Notes under the pieces: generated by a model
Databases searched by the model: none
What the model was told of the DNA's origin: nothing
Seen by the model: only the letters and a program-made list of their open reading frames with translations
Position numbers and translations under genes: made by a program
Shown: one piece after another, positions 1 through 10,682 of the stretch
Layout of the letters: each line of letters begins with the position of its first letter
Numbering within the stretch: position 1 is the first letter of the stretch
Source of the DNA: Sphingopyxis sp. QXT-31
GTDB lineage: Bacteria > Pseudomonadota > Alphaproteobacteria > Sphingomonadales > Sphingomonadaceae
Reading direction: 5' to 3'
Length of the DNA: 64,000 bases
NCBI RefSeq assembly: GCF_001984035.1
Contig: NZ_CP019449.1
Coordinates: forward strand, 3,787,501 to 3,851,500

Positions 1-2428
<2,428 letters not shown>

Positions 2429-2525
2429 CCCGCCATCAACGACAGTCCTGAGAGATTGTCCGCGAGGTGGATGATTGAAGATCAGTCCATATTGCACGGG
2501 CATCGATTGAAACCCTTTTTGACCC

Positions 2526-2671
2526 TACGCCGGCTTCATTGCTTGGTGACCATGGCGTCAGTGACCCACCCGATCCCATCTCGAACTCGGCCGTGAAACC
2601 TGACAGCGCCGATGGTACTACCGCTTAAGCGTTGGAAGAGTAGGACGTCGCCAGGCATTGCAGCCGGCGTA
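2526..2671 (+). other. Processing stem flanking 5S rRNA
   Basis: TACGCCGGCT at 2526-2535 is an exact inverted repeat of AGCCGGCGTA at 2662-2671. Beyond one mismatch the pairing continues (GACC/GGTC, then T-run/A-run). The precursor RNA would thus close a long helix around 5S, as expected for an RNase-processed pre-rRNA. The rest of the 23S-5S spacer (2429-2525) shows no tRNA. Confidence 0.8.
2541..2656 (+). rRNA. rrf: 5S ribosomal RNA
   Basis: A 116-base segment starting GCTTGGTGACCATGGCG and ending GACGTCGCCAGGC. It has the typical 5S core: CCCACCCGATCCCATCTCGAAC (loop B/C region, two parts joined here in life), the GTGAAAC motif and GATGGTACT in the loop E arm. The first and last bases (GCTTGG/CCAGGC) pair as helix I. 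Ends are estimated from helix I. It follows 23S by about 110 bases and precedes a terminator and tRNA-fMet. Confidence 0.93.
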
Positions 2672-2708
2672 AGGTCGAAAAAGCGAAAAACCCATTCACA
2701 AAGTTAGA

Positions 2709-2733
2709 GGCCGGCAGAAATGCCGGCCTTTTG
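2709..2733 (+). terminator. Rho-independent terminator after 5S rRNA
   Basis: GGCCGGCA (2709-2716), loop GAAA, TGCCGGCC (2721-2728), then TTTT. An eight-pair GC-rich stem with a short T-run. It suggests that at least part of the rRNA transcript ends here, and that the downstream tRNA-fMet comes from readthrough or from its own promoter. Confidence 0.75.
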
Positions 2734-2765
2734 CTGTTTAACGGCCTACGGCCGTACATTGGTGG

Positions 2766-2842
<77 letters not shown>

Positions 2843-2845
2843 ACA

Positions 2846-2873
2846 AAAAGCCCGCCTTTCGGCGGGCTTTTTT
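2846..2873 (+). terminator. Rho-independent terminator after tRNA-fMet
   Basis: AAAAGCCCGCC, loop TTTC, GGCGGGCTTTTTT. A strong eight-pair GC stem with flanking A/T pairs and a six-T run. It closes the rRNA operon and separates it from map. Confidence 0.9.
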
Positions 2874-2942
2874 GTGCCCGAAAACCGGACGCTGCGGCCT
2901 TCGCCGCTGGATAAGCGGCCGCAAAGGACCTATCTTTCACCC

Positions 2943-3770
2943 ATGAACCTCTATGTCGACCTCACCCCCGCCACGCCGCGCACGCGCACCGGCGCGATCA
3001 AGCTGCACGGGCCAGAGGCCTTCGCCGGCATGCGCCGCGCGGGGCGGGTCGCGGCCGAGGCGCTCGACGCGCTCGTGCCGCTGGTCAAGGCCGGGGTCAG
3101 CACCGGCGAGCTTGACGATTTTGCCCGCGACGCGATCGTCGCCGCGGGCGCGGTGCCGATCAACATCGGCTACAACGGCTATCGCCACGCGAGCTGCATC
3201 TCGGTCAACCATGTCGTGTGCCACGGCATCCCCGGCACCAAGCTCTTGAGCGAAGGCGATATTCTCAACATCGACCTGACCGCGGTGGTCGACGGCTGGC
3301 ACGGCGACACCAGCCGGATGTTCCTCGTCGGCGACGTACCGATCAAGGCGAAAAGGCTGGTCGACGTCACCTATGAGTGCCTGATGCTCGGCATCGAGGC
3401 CGCAGTGCCGGGCAATCGTCTGGGCGACATCGGCCATGCGATCCAGCGCCATGCCGAGAAGCATCGCTATTCGGTCGTCCGCGATTTCGTCGGCCACGGC
3501 GTCGGCCTCGTCTATCACGACGAGCCCGATGTGCATCATTATGGCCGCCCGGGAACGGGCCCCGAGCTGCGTCCGGGGATGATTTTCACGGTCGAGCCGA
3601 TGATCAACATCGGCAAGCCGGGGGTGAAGATTCTCGACGACGACTGGACCGCGGTGACGCGCGACCGGTCGCTGTCGGCGCAGTTCGAACATTCGATCGG
3701 CATCACCGAAAGCGGCGCCGAGATCTTCACGCAAAGTCCCAAGGGGCTGCACCGCCCGCCCTATCGCTGA
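2943..3770 (+). CDS. map: Type I methionine aminopeptidase
   Basis: Cytosolic metalloenzyme that removes the N-terminal Met from nascent proteins; 275 residues. The five metal ligands of the pita-bread fold can be placed: the Asp pair in NIDLTAVVDGWHGDTS, His in FVGHGVG, Glu in FTVEPMIN and Glu in QFEHSIG. The length fits a type I enzyme with a short N-terminal extension. I chose the ATG at 2943 because the open frame further upstream runs into the tRNA terminator; the earlier in-frame start at 2874 would add 23 residues encoded by that hairpin region. The gene stands alone between the rRNA operon and a convergent VOC-family gene whose stop lies 6 bases away. Confidence 0.95.
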   Translation: MNLYVDLTPATPRTRTGAIKLHGPEAFAGMRRAGRVAAEALDALVPLVKAGVSTGELDDFARDAIVAAGAVPINIGYNGYRHASCISVNHVVCHGIPGTKLLSEGDILNIDLTAVVDGWHGDTSRMFLVGDVPIKAKRLVDVTYECLMLGIEAAVPGNRLGDIGHAIQRHAEKHRYSVVRDFVGHGVGLVYHDEPDVHHYGRPGTGPELRPGMIFTVEPMINIGKPGVKILDDDWTAVTRDRSLSAQFEHSIGITESGAEIFTQSPKGLHRPPYR

Positions 3771-3776
3771 TCCGCC

Positions 3777-4202
3777 CTATTTGGCGAACAGTTGGCCGAG
3801 ATCGGCAAAAGCCTTGAATTCCAGCGCATTGCCCGACGGGTCGTGGAAGAACATCGTCGACTGTTCGCCGGGCTGGCCGGGAAAGCGCGTGTGCGGCTCG
3901 ATCACGAACTCGACGCCATGGCCCTGCAACCGCTCGGCGAGCGCTTGCCATTCGGCGGGGGGCAGCACGACGCCGAAATGCGGCACCGGCACCGCATGGC
4001 CGTCGACCGGATTATGCCCCGCGACCGCGCCGCGCTTGTCGCCGACGCAGTGCGCGACGATCTGGTGGCCGTAGAGGTTGAAGTCGATCCAGTCGGTGTC
4101 GCTACGCCCCTCGGGACAGCCGAGCACCGTGCCATAGAAATGGCGCGCCGCGGCGAGATCGTCGACGGGAAAGGCGAAATGGAAGGGGGCAAGGTCGGAC
4201 AT
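3777..4202 (-). CDS. VOC (glyoxalase/dioxygenase-fold) family protein
   Basis: A 141-residue single VOC-domain protein. The N-terminal [18 protein letters not shown] and C-terminal [16 protein letters not shown] segments are typical of the two beta-alpha-beta-beta-beta halves, with the family's usual metal/substrate positions (early His, late Glu). It is the last gene of the minus-strand wing, 72 bases after the gamma-glutamyltransferase. It may therefore be co-transcribed with that amino-acid module, but nothing in the sequence gives its substrate. Reading of the fold is firm; function is unknown. The stop faces map across 6 bases. Confidence 0.85.
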   Translation of the reverse strand: MSDLAPFHFAFPVDDLAAARHFYGTVLGCPEGRSDTDWIDFNLYGHQIVAHCVGDKRGAVAGHNPVDGHAVPVPHFGVVLPPAEWQALAERLQGHGVEFVIEPHTRFPGQPGEQSTMFFHDPSGNALEFKAFADLGQLFAK

Positions 4203-4274
4203 GTCAGCGCTCCTGCAGGATATCGGCGCGAAGGGCGAGAGGGCGCATGATCGCCCCGGCGCGGAAGCACCACC

Positions 4275-5993
4275 TCATGGCTCGACCGCCAGCGCGCCGG
4301 GGCGGCGCGGGTCGGCGGCGCCGAGGAAGAGGCCGTTCTCGATCATGATCGACTGCGCGCTGCCCATCGTCTCGTCGCTGGTCACCGGATGGCCCATCGC
4401 CTCCAGCGCCGCAACGGTGTCGGGGCTGAAATTGGGCTCGACGCGCAGCGTGTCGACACTGCCCTGGTAGATGCGCGGCTGGTGGGTGGCTTCGGCGACG
4501 TTCAGGCCGTGGTCGATCGTGTTGACGATCACCTGCACGACCGAGGTGATGATCGTGCTGCCGCCCGGCGTGCCGGTGACCAGCCAGGGCTTGCCGTCCT
4601 TCATCACGATCGTCGGCATCATCGTGGAAAGCATACGTTTTCCGGGCGCAAGGGCGTTCGAGGGCGGCGGCGTGCCGTCGCGCTGCGCCTCCCACGCCTG
4701 TTCGTGGCTGTAATTGTTCATCTGGTTGTTGAGCAACACGCCGGTCCCCGCGGCCATCACCCCCGAGCCGAAATCGGATCCGAGCGTGTAGGTGGTCGAG
4801 ACGACATTGCCGTCCTTGTCGGCAACCGAGAAATGCGTCGTCGAGGGACTTTCATAGGCGAGCGGGTCGCCGACGGGCATCTCGCGCATCGGCTTGGCCT
4901 TCTTCGGGTCGATCAATTTCACGCGCTCGGCGGCATAGGGTTTCGAGGTGAAGCCCTTCACCGGCGCGGTGACGAAGCCGGGGTCGCCGAGCGCGCGGTA
5001 GCGGTCGGCGTAACCGAGCTTCATCGCCTCGGCCATGATGTGCAGCGACGCGGCGCTGTTCGGCCCCATCGCCTTGAGGTCGAAATGCTCGAGCTGGTTC
5101 AGGATGTTGAGCAGGGTCGCGCCGCCTGCGCTCGCAGGGGGCATGGTGTAGATCGTGTGGCCGCGATAGCTGCCGACGAGCGGTGCGCGCTCGATCGCCT
5201 TGTACGCCGCGAGGTCGGCCTCGGTGATCAGCCCGCCATGCGCCCTCATGTCGGCGGCGATGCGCTTCGCGACCGCGCCCTTATAGAAGCCGTCGGCGCG
5301 GTGCTTCGCAATCTCGCCGAGCGTCCAGGCGAGGTCGGGCTGCTTCAACAGTTCGTCCTTGGCGTAGAGCGTGCCGCCAGGCTTGTAGAAGACCGCCTGT
5401 CCGCTCTTGCTCTTCGACAGCCGTTCCTTGCCCCAGCTGAACACGAAGGCTTCGTCGGCGGTCAATTTGACGCCCTCGCCCGCGAGCTTGATCGCCGGCG
5501 CGACGAGCCGTTCCCACGGCAGCTTGCCCCATTTCCGGTGCGCCATGTCGAGCCCCGCGACGGTGCCAGGGACCGAGGGCGCGAGATAGCCATAGCTCGC
5601 CTCGGCGCGTTCCTTGCCCTTGTTATCGACGAACATCGCGGGGGTCGCCGCGGCGGGCGCTACGCCGCGGAAATCGAGCGTGTGGACCTGCCCCGATTTC
5701 GCGTCATAGACTGTCATGAAGCCGTCGCCGCCGAGATTGCCCGCGCGGGGCAGCGTCACCGCGAGCGCGAAGCCCATCGCGATCGCCGCATCGACCGCAT
5801 TCCCGCCGTCGCGCAAGACCTGCGCCCCGACCTCGCTGGCGATCGCATTCTGGCTGACCACCATGCCGCGCGTGCCGACGGTCGGCGAATGGATCGACGG
5901 ATATTCGAGCAGGTGGCGGCTCTGCGCCGCCAGCGGCGCGGGCAGCAGCAGCGCGAGCGACAGCGTCGCGGCGACGAAACGGCGGAAGATCAT
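4275..5993 (-). CDS. ggt: Gamma-glutamyltransferase (glutathione hydrolase), exported
   Basis: A 572-residue N-terminal-nucleophile hydrolase that cleaves gamma-glutamyl bonds (glutathione, gamma-glutamyl peptides) in the periplasm and releases glutamate or transfers it. A signal peptide covers about residues 1-23 (hydrophobic run ending PLAAQS). The autoprocessing and nucleophile threonine is at about residue 385 in SPSTTHFSVAD, giving a small subunit of about 188 residues. The oxyanion and substrate motifs GSGVMAAGTGVLLNNQMN and TGTPGGSTI are intact. The start at 5993 places the signal peptide at the N terminus and leaves 25 bases to the upstream symporter; an upstream in-frame start would overlap that gene. 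The likely job in context is to liberate glutamate for the adjacent symporter. Confidence 0.93.
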   Translation of the reverse strand: MIFRRFVAATLSLALLLPAPLAAQSRHLLEYPSIHSPTVGTRGMVVSQNAIASEVGAQVLRDGGNAVDAAIAMGFALAVTLPRAGNLGGDGFMTVYDAKSGQVHTLDFRGVAPAAATPAMFVDNKGKERAEASYGYLAPSVPGTVAGLDMAHRKWGKLPWERLVAPAIKLAGEGVKLTADEAFVFSWGKERLSKSKSGQAVFYKPGGTLYAKDELLKQPDLAWTLGEIAKHRADGFYKGAVAKRIAADMRAHGGLITEADLAAYKAIERAPLVGSYRGHTIYTMPPASAGGATLLNILNQLEHFDLKAMGPNSAASLHIMAEAMKLGYADRYRALGDPGFVTAPVKGFTSKPYAAERVKLIDPKKAKPMREMPVGDPLAYESPSTTHFSVADKDGNVVSTTYTLGSDFGSGVMAAGTGVLLNNQMNNYSHEQAWEAQRDGTPPPSNALAPGKRMLSTMMPTIVMKDGKPWLVTGTPGGSTIITSVVQVIVNTIDHGLNVAEATHQPRIYQGSVDTLRVEPNFSPDTVAALEAMGHPVTSDETMGSAQSIMIENGLFLGAADPRRPGALAVEP

Positions 5994-6018
5994 AGGCGAG
6001 AGATCATATTGGGAGGCC

Positions 6019-7335
6019 TCATATATCCTTGACGGACTTATAAACATCGACGTTCATCTCGCCCTCCCAGCGCGCGACCGCGGTCGCGATGGCGAGGTCG
6101 CAGGTGACGTTGGGGACGGTGCGGATCATGTCGAGGATGCGGTCGAAAGGCAGGATGAAGCCGACGATGATCGCCGTCTGCGCGGGCGTGATGCCGATCG
6201 CATTCAGCACCGCGGCGAGCACGAAGAGCGAGCCCGACGGCACCGGTGCGACCCCCATGGCGACGGTCGTCGTCGTCCCCGCGATCACCAGATAGTCGGC
6301 GAAGCTGAGCTCGACGCCGAAGGCCTGCGCCGCGAACAAGGTGAGCATCGCGACATACATCGCCGCGCCGTCCATGCCGATCGTCGCGCCCAGCGGCAGC
6401 ACGGTCGAGGCAACGGGCGAGGAAACGCCGAGGTTGCGCTCGGCGACGCGGATCGCGACGGGCAAGGTCGCGCTCGACGAGGAGGTCGAGAAACCGACCA
6501 TGATCGCATCGGCGATACCGCGGAAGAAGGGCAAGGGCGGCAGCCAAGCGAGCAGCCGCACGACGATCAGCCCGTGGATCACCAGCGTGACGAAGGTCGC
6601 CCCCGCGAGCACGCAGATCGCGAGCTTGAGCACCGCGAGGAAGCTTGCCGGACCGCTGGTACCCATCACCACCGCGATCAGCGCAAAGACGCCGAAGGGA
6701 GCGGTTTCCATCACGAAGCCGACGATGCGCAGCATGATCTCGGAGCCGCTGGCGAGCAGGCGGCGCACCGGCTCGCCCTCCTTGCCCGCTGCGATCACCC
6801 CGGCGCCGACCAATATGGCGAAGAAGATCACCGACAGGGTCGCGCCGCTCGCCATCGCGCCGATCGGATTGTCGGGGATGATCTCGATGAACATCCGCGC
6901 CGGATCCTTGGGTTCGGCGACCGCGCGCGGCACGGCGTCGGCGAAACTCGCGCCCTCGCCGGGGCCGATCAGCGTCGCGGCGATCAACCCCGTCGTCACC
7001 GCGAGCGCGGTGGTGAAGACATACATGGCGAGCGTCTTCACCCCGATGCTGCCGAGCCGTTTCGGATCGGCGAGCGCCGCGACCCCCGATGCGATGGTCA
7101 GGAAGACCAAAGGCACGACGAGCATGCGGATGAGCCGCACGAAGATTTCGCCGATCCAGCCGATCGCCGTCGCGCCCTCGCCCCAGAGCAGCCCGACGAC
7201 CGCGCCGACGACGAGCGCCGCGAGGATGCGTTTCCACAGCGCGATCCCGAACCAGACGCCGAAGGCGCGGCCCACAGGGCCGGGCGCCGAGGTGGCGGGT
7301 TCGGGGGCGGCGGGTTTCGGCGCGGCGTCGGTCAT
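6019..7335 (-). CDS. Dicarboxylate/amino acid:cation symporter (DAACS family)
   Basis: A 438-residue inner-membrane secondary transporter of the GltP/DctA superfamily, importing an acidic amino acid or C4-dicarboxylate with H+ or Na+. It has a cytoplasmic Pro/Ala-rich N terminus and about eight hydrophobic segments. Hallmarks are a serine-rich re-entrant loop (STSSSSATLP), a GMDGAAMYVA segment in place of the usual N-x-D-G, a second hairpin (VAPVPSG) and DRILDMIRTVPNVTCDLA in TM8. It lies 24 bases after the TBDR and 25 before ggt, so all three are probably co-transcribed. It is a paralogue of dctA at 13978 but clearly diverged. Because its neighbour is a gamma-glutamyltransferase, glutamate is the likeliest substrate (inference). 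Confidence 0.9.
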   Translation of the reverse strand: MTDAAPKPAAPEPATSAPGPVGRAFGVWFGIALWKRILAALVVGAVVGLLWGEGATAIGWIGEIFVRLIRMLVVPLVFLTIASGVAALADPKRLGSIGVKTLAMYVFTTALAVTTGLIAATLIGPGEGASFADAVPRAVAEPKDPARMFIEIIPDNPIGAMASGATLSVIFFAILVGAGVIAAGKEGEPVRRLLASGSEIMLRIVGFVMETAPFGVFALIAVVMGTSGPASFLAVLKLAICVLAGATFVTLVIHGLIVVRLLAWLPPLPFFRGIADAIMVGFSTSSSSATLPVAIRVAERNLGVSSPVASTVLPLGATIGMDGAAMYVAMLTLFAAQAFGVELSFADYLVIAGTTTTVAMGVAPVPSGSLFVLAAVLNAIGITPAQTAIIVGFILPFDRILDMIRTVPNVTCDLAIATAVARWEGEMNVDVYKSVKDI

Positions 7336-7359
7336 AATGTCCTCTCGTGCCGTCGGACG

Positions 7360-10300
7360 TCAGAAACGCTTGCTGATCGAGGCGTAGAACTGACGGCCGC
7401 GGTTGCTGTACAGATCCCCGATATACCCATAGGTCTGATCGGCGAGCGGCGCCAGTTCGTTGAAAAGATTGCGAACCCCGACACGGAAGCGCGTGTCCTC
7501 GAGCAGGCCTTCCTCGGCCTCATATTGTACATAGACGCTGTGCGACAGGAAGTCGTCGACGCGGAAGCGCGTGCCGTCGGCGAGCGAGGCCGAGGTGTCG
7601 CTGACCGGGCCCACGTAAGAAGCGAACCAGCCCGCGCCCCAGCCCTTGTAGCGCCAGCTGAGGCTCGCCGAACCGCGCCATTTCGGGCGGCCATTCTCCT
7701 CGATCAGGTCGGCGGCGCCGGTGACGTTGATCGTCGGATCGATCTCGCCCGAGGCCTGCGCGTCGAGCAGGCTCTGCTGCAATGCGCCCGGCACCTGGAA
7801 GAATTCGAGCAGCCGCGCGGCGTTGAGGCGCAGGCTGAAATCGCCGAACCCGGTGTCGCGGACATTGTAATAGAGGCCGAAATCGATCCCGCGGACGTTG
7901 CGCGGGCTAAGGTTGGTGTAGTTGTCGATCACCTGGATCACGTCGCCGACCGGGTCGAGCCCGGTGCCGTCGAAGAGCAGGATCTGCTCGGGGGTCGGGT
8001 CGGCGCGCTCGACGAACGGGTTCGACGAGCCTTGGAGGCGGAGCAGATAGTCGAGGATCAGCGCGTTCGAATCGCCGAACAGGCCGATAACGTTCTTCTG
8101 GCGGATTTCCCAATAGTCGGTGGTGAAGGTCAGCCGCCCCGCCGCGCCCAGGTCGAGCTGGAAGGTCGCGCCGAGCGAGAGATTCTCGGCGGTCTCGGGC
8201 TCGAGGTCGCGGCTGCCCGAGCGGTTGCTGACGATGCCCTGGCTGCGCGTGCAGGCGTCGAAATTGGCTATGCGCCCGGCGCGCGCGTCGGCCTCGCAGC
8301 GGATCCAGTCGGTGCGCGTGTTCGACCGCTGGATGCCGTTCTCGAACAGCTGCGGCAGGTTCGGGGCGCGGAAGCTCTGCGACCATGAGCCGCGCAGCTG
8401 CAGGTTGGGCACCGGATACCAGCTGAGCGCGACCTTGGGCTTCGCAACCGAGCCGAAGCCCTGATAGGATTCGGCGCGCCCCGCGAGCTGCAGGTCGAGC
8501 GAGTGGATCAGCGGCACATCCATCTCGGGCGACACCAGCGGTACCGCGAATTCGAGATAGCCCGAAAAGACGTCGCGCGATCCTTGGCTGTCGGGGGTCG
8601 GGCTGGCGCCGAGCGTGTCGCTGCCGTTCGACGAGCCGTCGAGCGCGGTGAAGAAGAGCGTGCCGTCGAGCCGGTCGTCGCGATCGTCCCTGAAGGTCTC
8701 ATGGCGGAACTCGACCCCCGCAGCGAGTCCGACGCGGCCGCCGGGCAGGGTGAAGAGGTCGTTCTTGCTGATCTTGAAATCGGCGAGATAGAGTTCGGTC
8801 GAACTGGTGCGGCCGATATCGACCATGAAGCCGTCGATCACGCTCTGCGGATTGGGGGTCGAATCCAGCGTCCCCGGATTGGCCGGATCGCCGCCGTTGA
8901 AGGGGTTGTACGCGCTCGAGTCGGTGCGCGACAGCGCCTCCTGGAACAGGGTCAGCGACACGGTGCGCATGCTGTCGGTCGTCTTCGCCTTCGAATAGAG
9001 CGCCGCGGTGTCGAAATCGAAGCCGAGCAATTCGCCGCGGAAGCCCGCAAGGAAGCGCGTCGTGTCGTTCTTGACGTCGACGACCAGCGGCCCCGCATCG
9101 ACCGGGCGATAGTCGATTAGCTCGATCGGCACGCCGCTGGTCGCCACGCCGGTCAGGCCGGGGATGCGGTTGGGGCTGCCGACGGGGCCGAAGGGGTTCC
9201 AATAGCCGTTGGCGGGGACGATCAGCCGCTGGCTGGCGAGGTTGGTTTCCTGCTCGCGCACCGAGCGAAACTTGGCGTGGTACCAGCCCGCCTCGGCATA
9301 GAATTCGAGCCCCGAGTCGAACTCGTGGTTGAGGAAACCGAACAGGTTGAAGCGGTTGTTGCGCCCGAGCACGGTGCGCGGGTCGTTGATGTCGTATTTC
9401 AGATTATTGTCGGTCGACGCGGTCGACAGCGAGCTGTTGTCCCAGCAGGTGCCGGCATATTGGGTCGCCGCGATGCAGCCTTCGTTGGTGTCGGGCTGGA
9501 TGTGGAAAATGCCGCTGGTGGTCAGCGTCACGCCGTTGATCTGCGCCGCGGTGGTCGAGCGCGCGAAGCTGTTCGTCAGCCGCTGGAACTCGCCCCAGAT
9601 GCTGTCGACCGATGTGTTGTCGAAATCTGTATCGCCCTCGAACGGGGTGCCGACGACGAGCGGGCGGAGGTCGGCCGAGCGCGAATTGGGCCGCTCGCGC
9701 GCGTAGAGCGGGTCGCGGTGGTTGAACGATCCGAACAGCGAGATGTTGGTCTTGCCGTCGTTGAAGCTGTGTCCGGCCTCGAACGACAGCTCATATTCCT
9801 GCTGGTCGCTGTCGTCGGTCATGCTGTATTCGCCGCTGACGCGCAGGCCTTTGAAATTATCCTTGAGCACGGTGTTGATCACGCCCGCGACCGCATCCGA
9901 GCCATAGATGGCGGCGGCACCGTCGAGCAGCACCTCGACCCGGCGCACCCCGAGCACGGGGATGGCGTTGGTGTTGACGCTCTGCACCGGCACCAGATTC
10001 TCGGCCTGCGTGCCCGGATGGAGCACCATGCGGCGGCCGTTCAGCAGCACCAGCGTGTTGCCGGTGCCCAGCGCGCGCAGGTTGATCGACGCGACGTCGC
10101 CGCGCGCGTCGTTGATCCCGCCGGCGTCGCGGCTTTCGTTGAAGGCGACGTCGCCCGCCTGCGGGATCGCGCGGAACAATTCGTCGCCGCTGGTCGCGGC
10201 GATCGCGTCTATATCCTGCTCGCCGAGCACGGTGACGGGCAGCGAGCCCGCGACGTCGGCGCCCTTGATCTGCGAGCCGATGACGACGATGTCCTCGCCG

Positions 10301-10407
10301 CCCTGCGTCTCGACCTGCGGTGCTGTTTCCTGCGCCATCGCGGCGCCGGCGCTGGCGATGAGCGAAATGCCGCCCATCAGGCTGGTGAAACGAAAACCCC
10401 TTTTCAT
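7360..10407 (-). CDS. TonB-dependent receptor (left wing)
   Basis: A 1015-residue outer-membrane active transporter. A signal peptide ends near AAMAQE (about residue 25). A TonB-box-like segment EDIVVIGSQI follows, then the plug domain (GSLPVTVLGEQDIDAI, LLNGRRMV, VEVLLDGAAAIYGSDAVAGVINTV) and a beta-barrel ending in a C-terminal Phe (SISKRF). The start at 10407 gives the signal peptide; an in-frame start 258 bases upstream does not. It is paralogous to the right-wing receptor at 15352: both share NPFGPVGSPNR and the DWIRCEADARAGRIANF / DFLRCEVDLRAGRIANF type region. The 275-base gap to dctD holds its promoter region; I see no clear box there. Substrate is unknown; context suggests gamma-glutamyl compounds or dicarboxylates. 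Confidence 0.93.
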   Translation of the reverse strand: MKRGFRFTSLMGGISLIASAGAAMAQETAPQVETQGGEDIVVIGSQIKGADVAGSLPVTVLGEQDIDAIAATSGDELFRAIPQAGDVAFNESRDAGGINDARGDVASINLRALGTGNTLVLLNGRRMVLHPGTQAENLVPVQSVNTNAIPVLGVRRVEVLLDGAAAIYGSDAVAGVINTVLKDNFKGLRVSGEYSMTDDSDQQEYELSFEAGHSFNDGKTNISLFGSFNHRDPLYARERPNSRSADLRPLVVGTPFEGDTDFDNTSVDSIWGEFQRLTNSFARSTTAAQINGVTLTTSGIFHIQPDTNEGCIAATQYAGTCWDNSSLSTASTDNNLKYDINDPRTVLGRNNRFNLFGFLNHEFDSGLEFYAEAGWYHAKFRSVREQETNLASQRLIVPANGYWNPFGPVGSPNRIPGLTGVATSGVPIELIDYRPVDAGPLVVDVKNDTTRFLAGFRGELLGFDFDTAALYSKAKTTDSMRTVSLTLFQEALSRTDSSAYNPFNGGDPANPGTLDSTPNPQSVIDGFMVDIGRTSSTELYLADFKISKNDLFTLPGGRVGLAAGVEFRHETFRDDRDDRLDGTLFFTALDGSSNGSDTLGASPTPDSQGSRDVFSGYLEFAVPLVSPEMDVPLIHSLDLQLAGRAESYQGFGSVAKPKVALSWYPVPNLQLRGSWSQSFRAPNLPQLFENGIQRSNTRTDWIRCEADARAGRIANFDACTRSQGIVSNRSGSRDLEPETAENLSLGATFQLDLGAAGRLTFTTDYWEIRQKNVIGLFGDSNALILDYLLRLQGSSNPFVERADPTPEQILLFDGTGLDPVGDVIQVIDNYTNLSPRNVRGIDFGLYYNVRDTGFGDFSLRLNAARLLEFFQVPGALQQSLLDAQASGEIDPTINVTGAADLIEENGRPKWRGSASLSWRYKGWGAGWFASYVGPVSDTSASLADGTRFRVDDFLSHSVYVQYEAEEGLLEDTRFRVGVRNLFNELAPLADQTYGYIGDLYSNRGRQFYASISKRF

Positions 10408-10682
10408 TACTGCGACCCCTTCCCTGGGTTGAATCGAAACGCGGCGGCGATCGAATCGCCGTTCATCGGCCGATGCCGCGCGCTGGCTGTCGATGTCGAT
10501 TGCAGCCGCGCCCTCCGCACGGCGCCGCCGAGGCGTCCTGTTGCCCGCATATGTCGACCCGATCCCCTGAGGTCGGAGCCGGCCTTGCGCCGGTATCCGC
10601 CTCTTTGCAGGGGAGAATATCGCGCGGACCCCGGACGCGAAGCCCTCATTGCTTGGCCGGCCCATAGGCCATGGTTATGGGA

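Noticed and set aside
2874..2942. Upstream start for map adding 23 residues
   Set aside because: The extra codons lie in the end of the tRNA terminator region and are not family-like.
4389..8388. Long plus-strand frames opposite ggt, the symporter and the left-wing receptor
   Set aside because: Low-complexity Arg/Gly/Ala composition and no signal of a real domain; shadows of the minus-strand genes.
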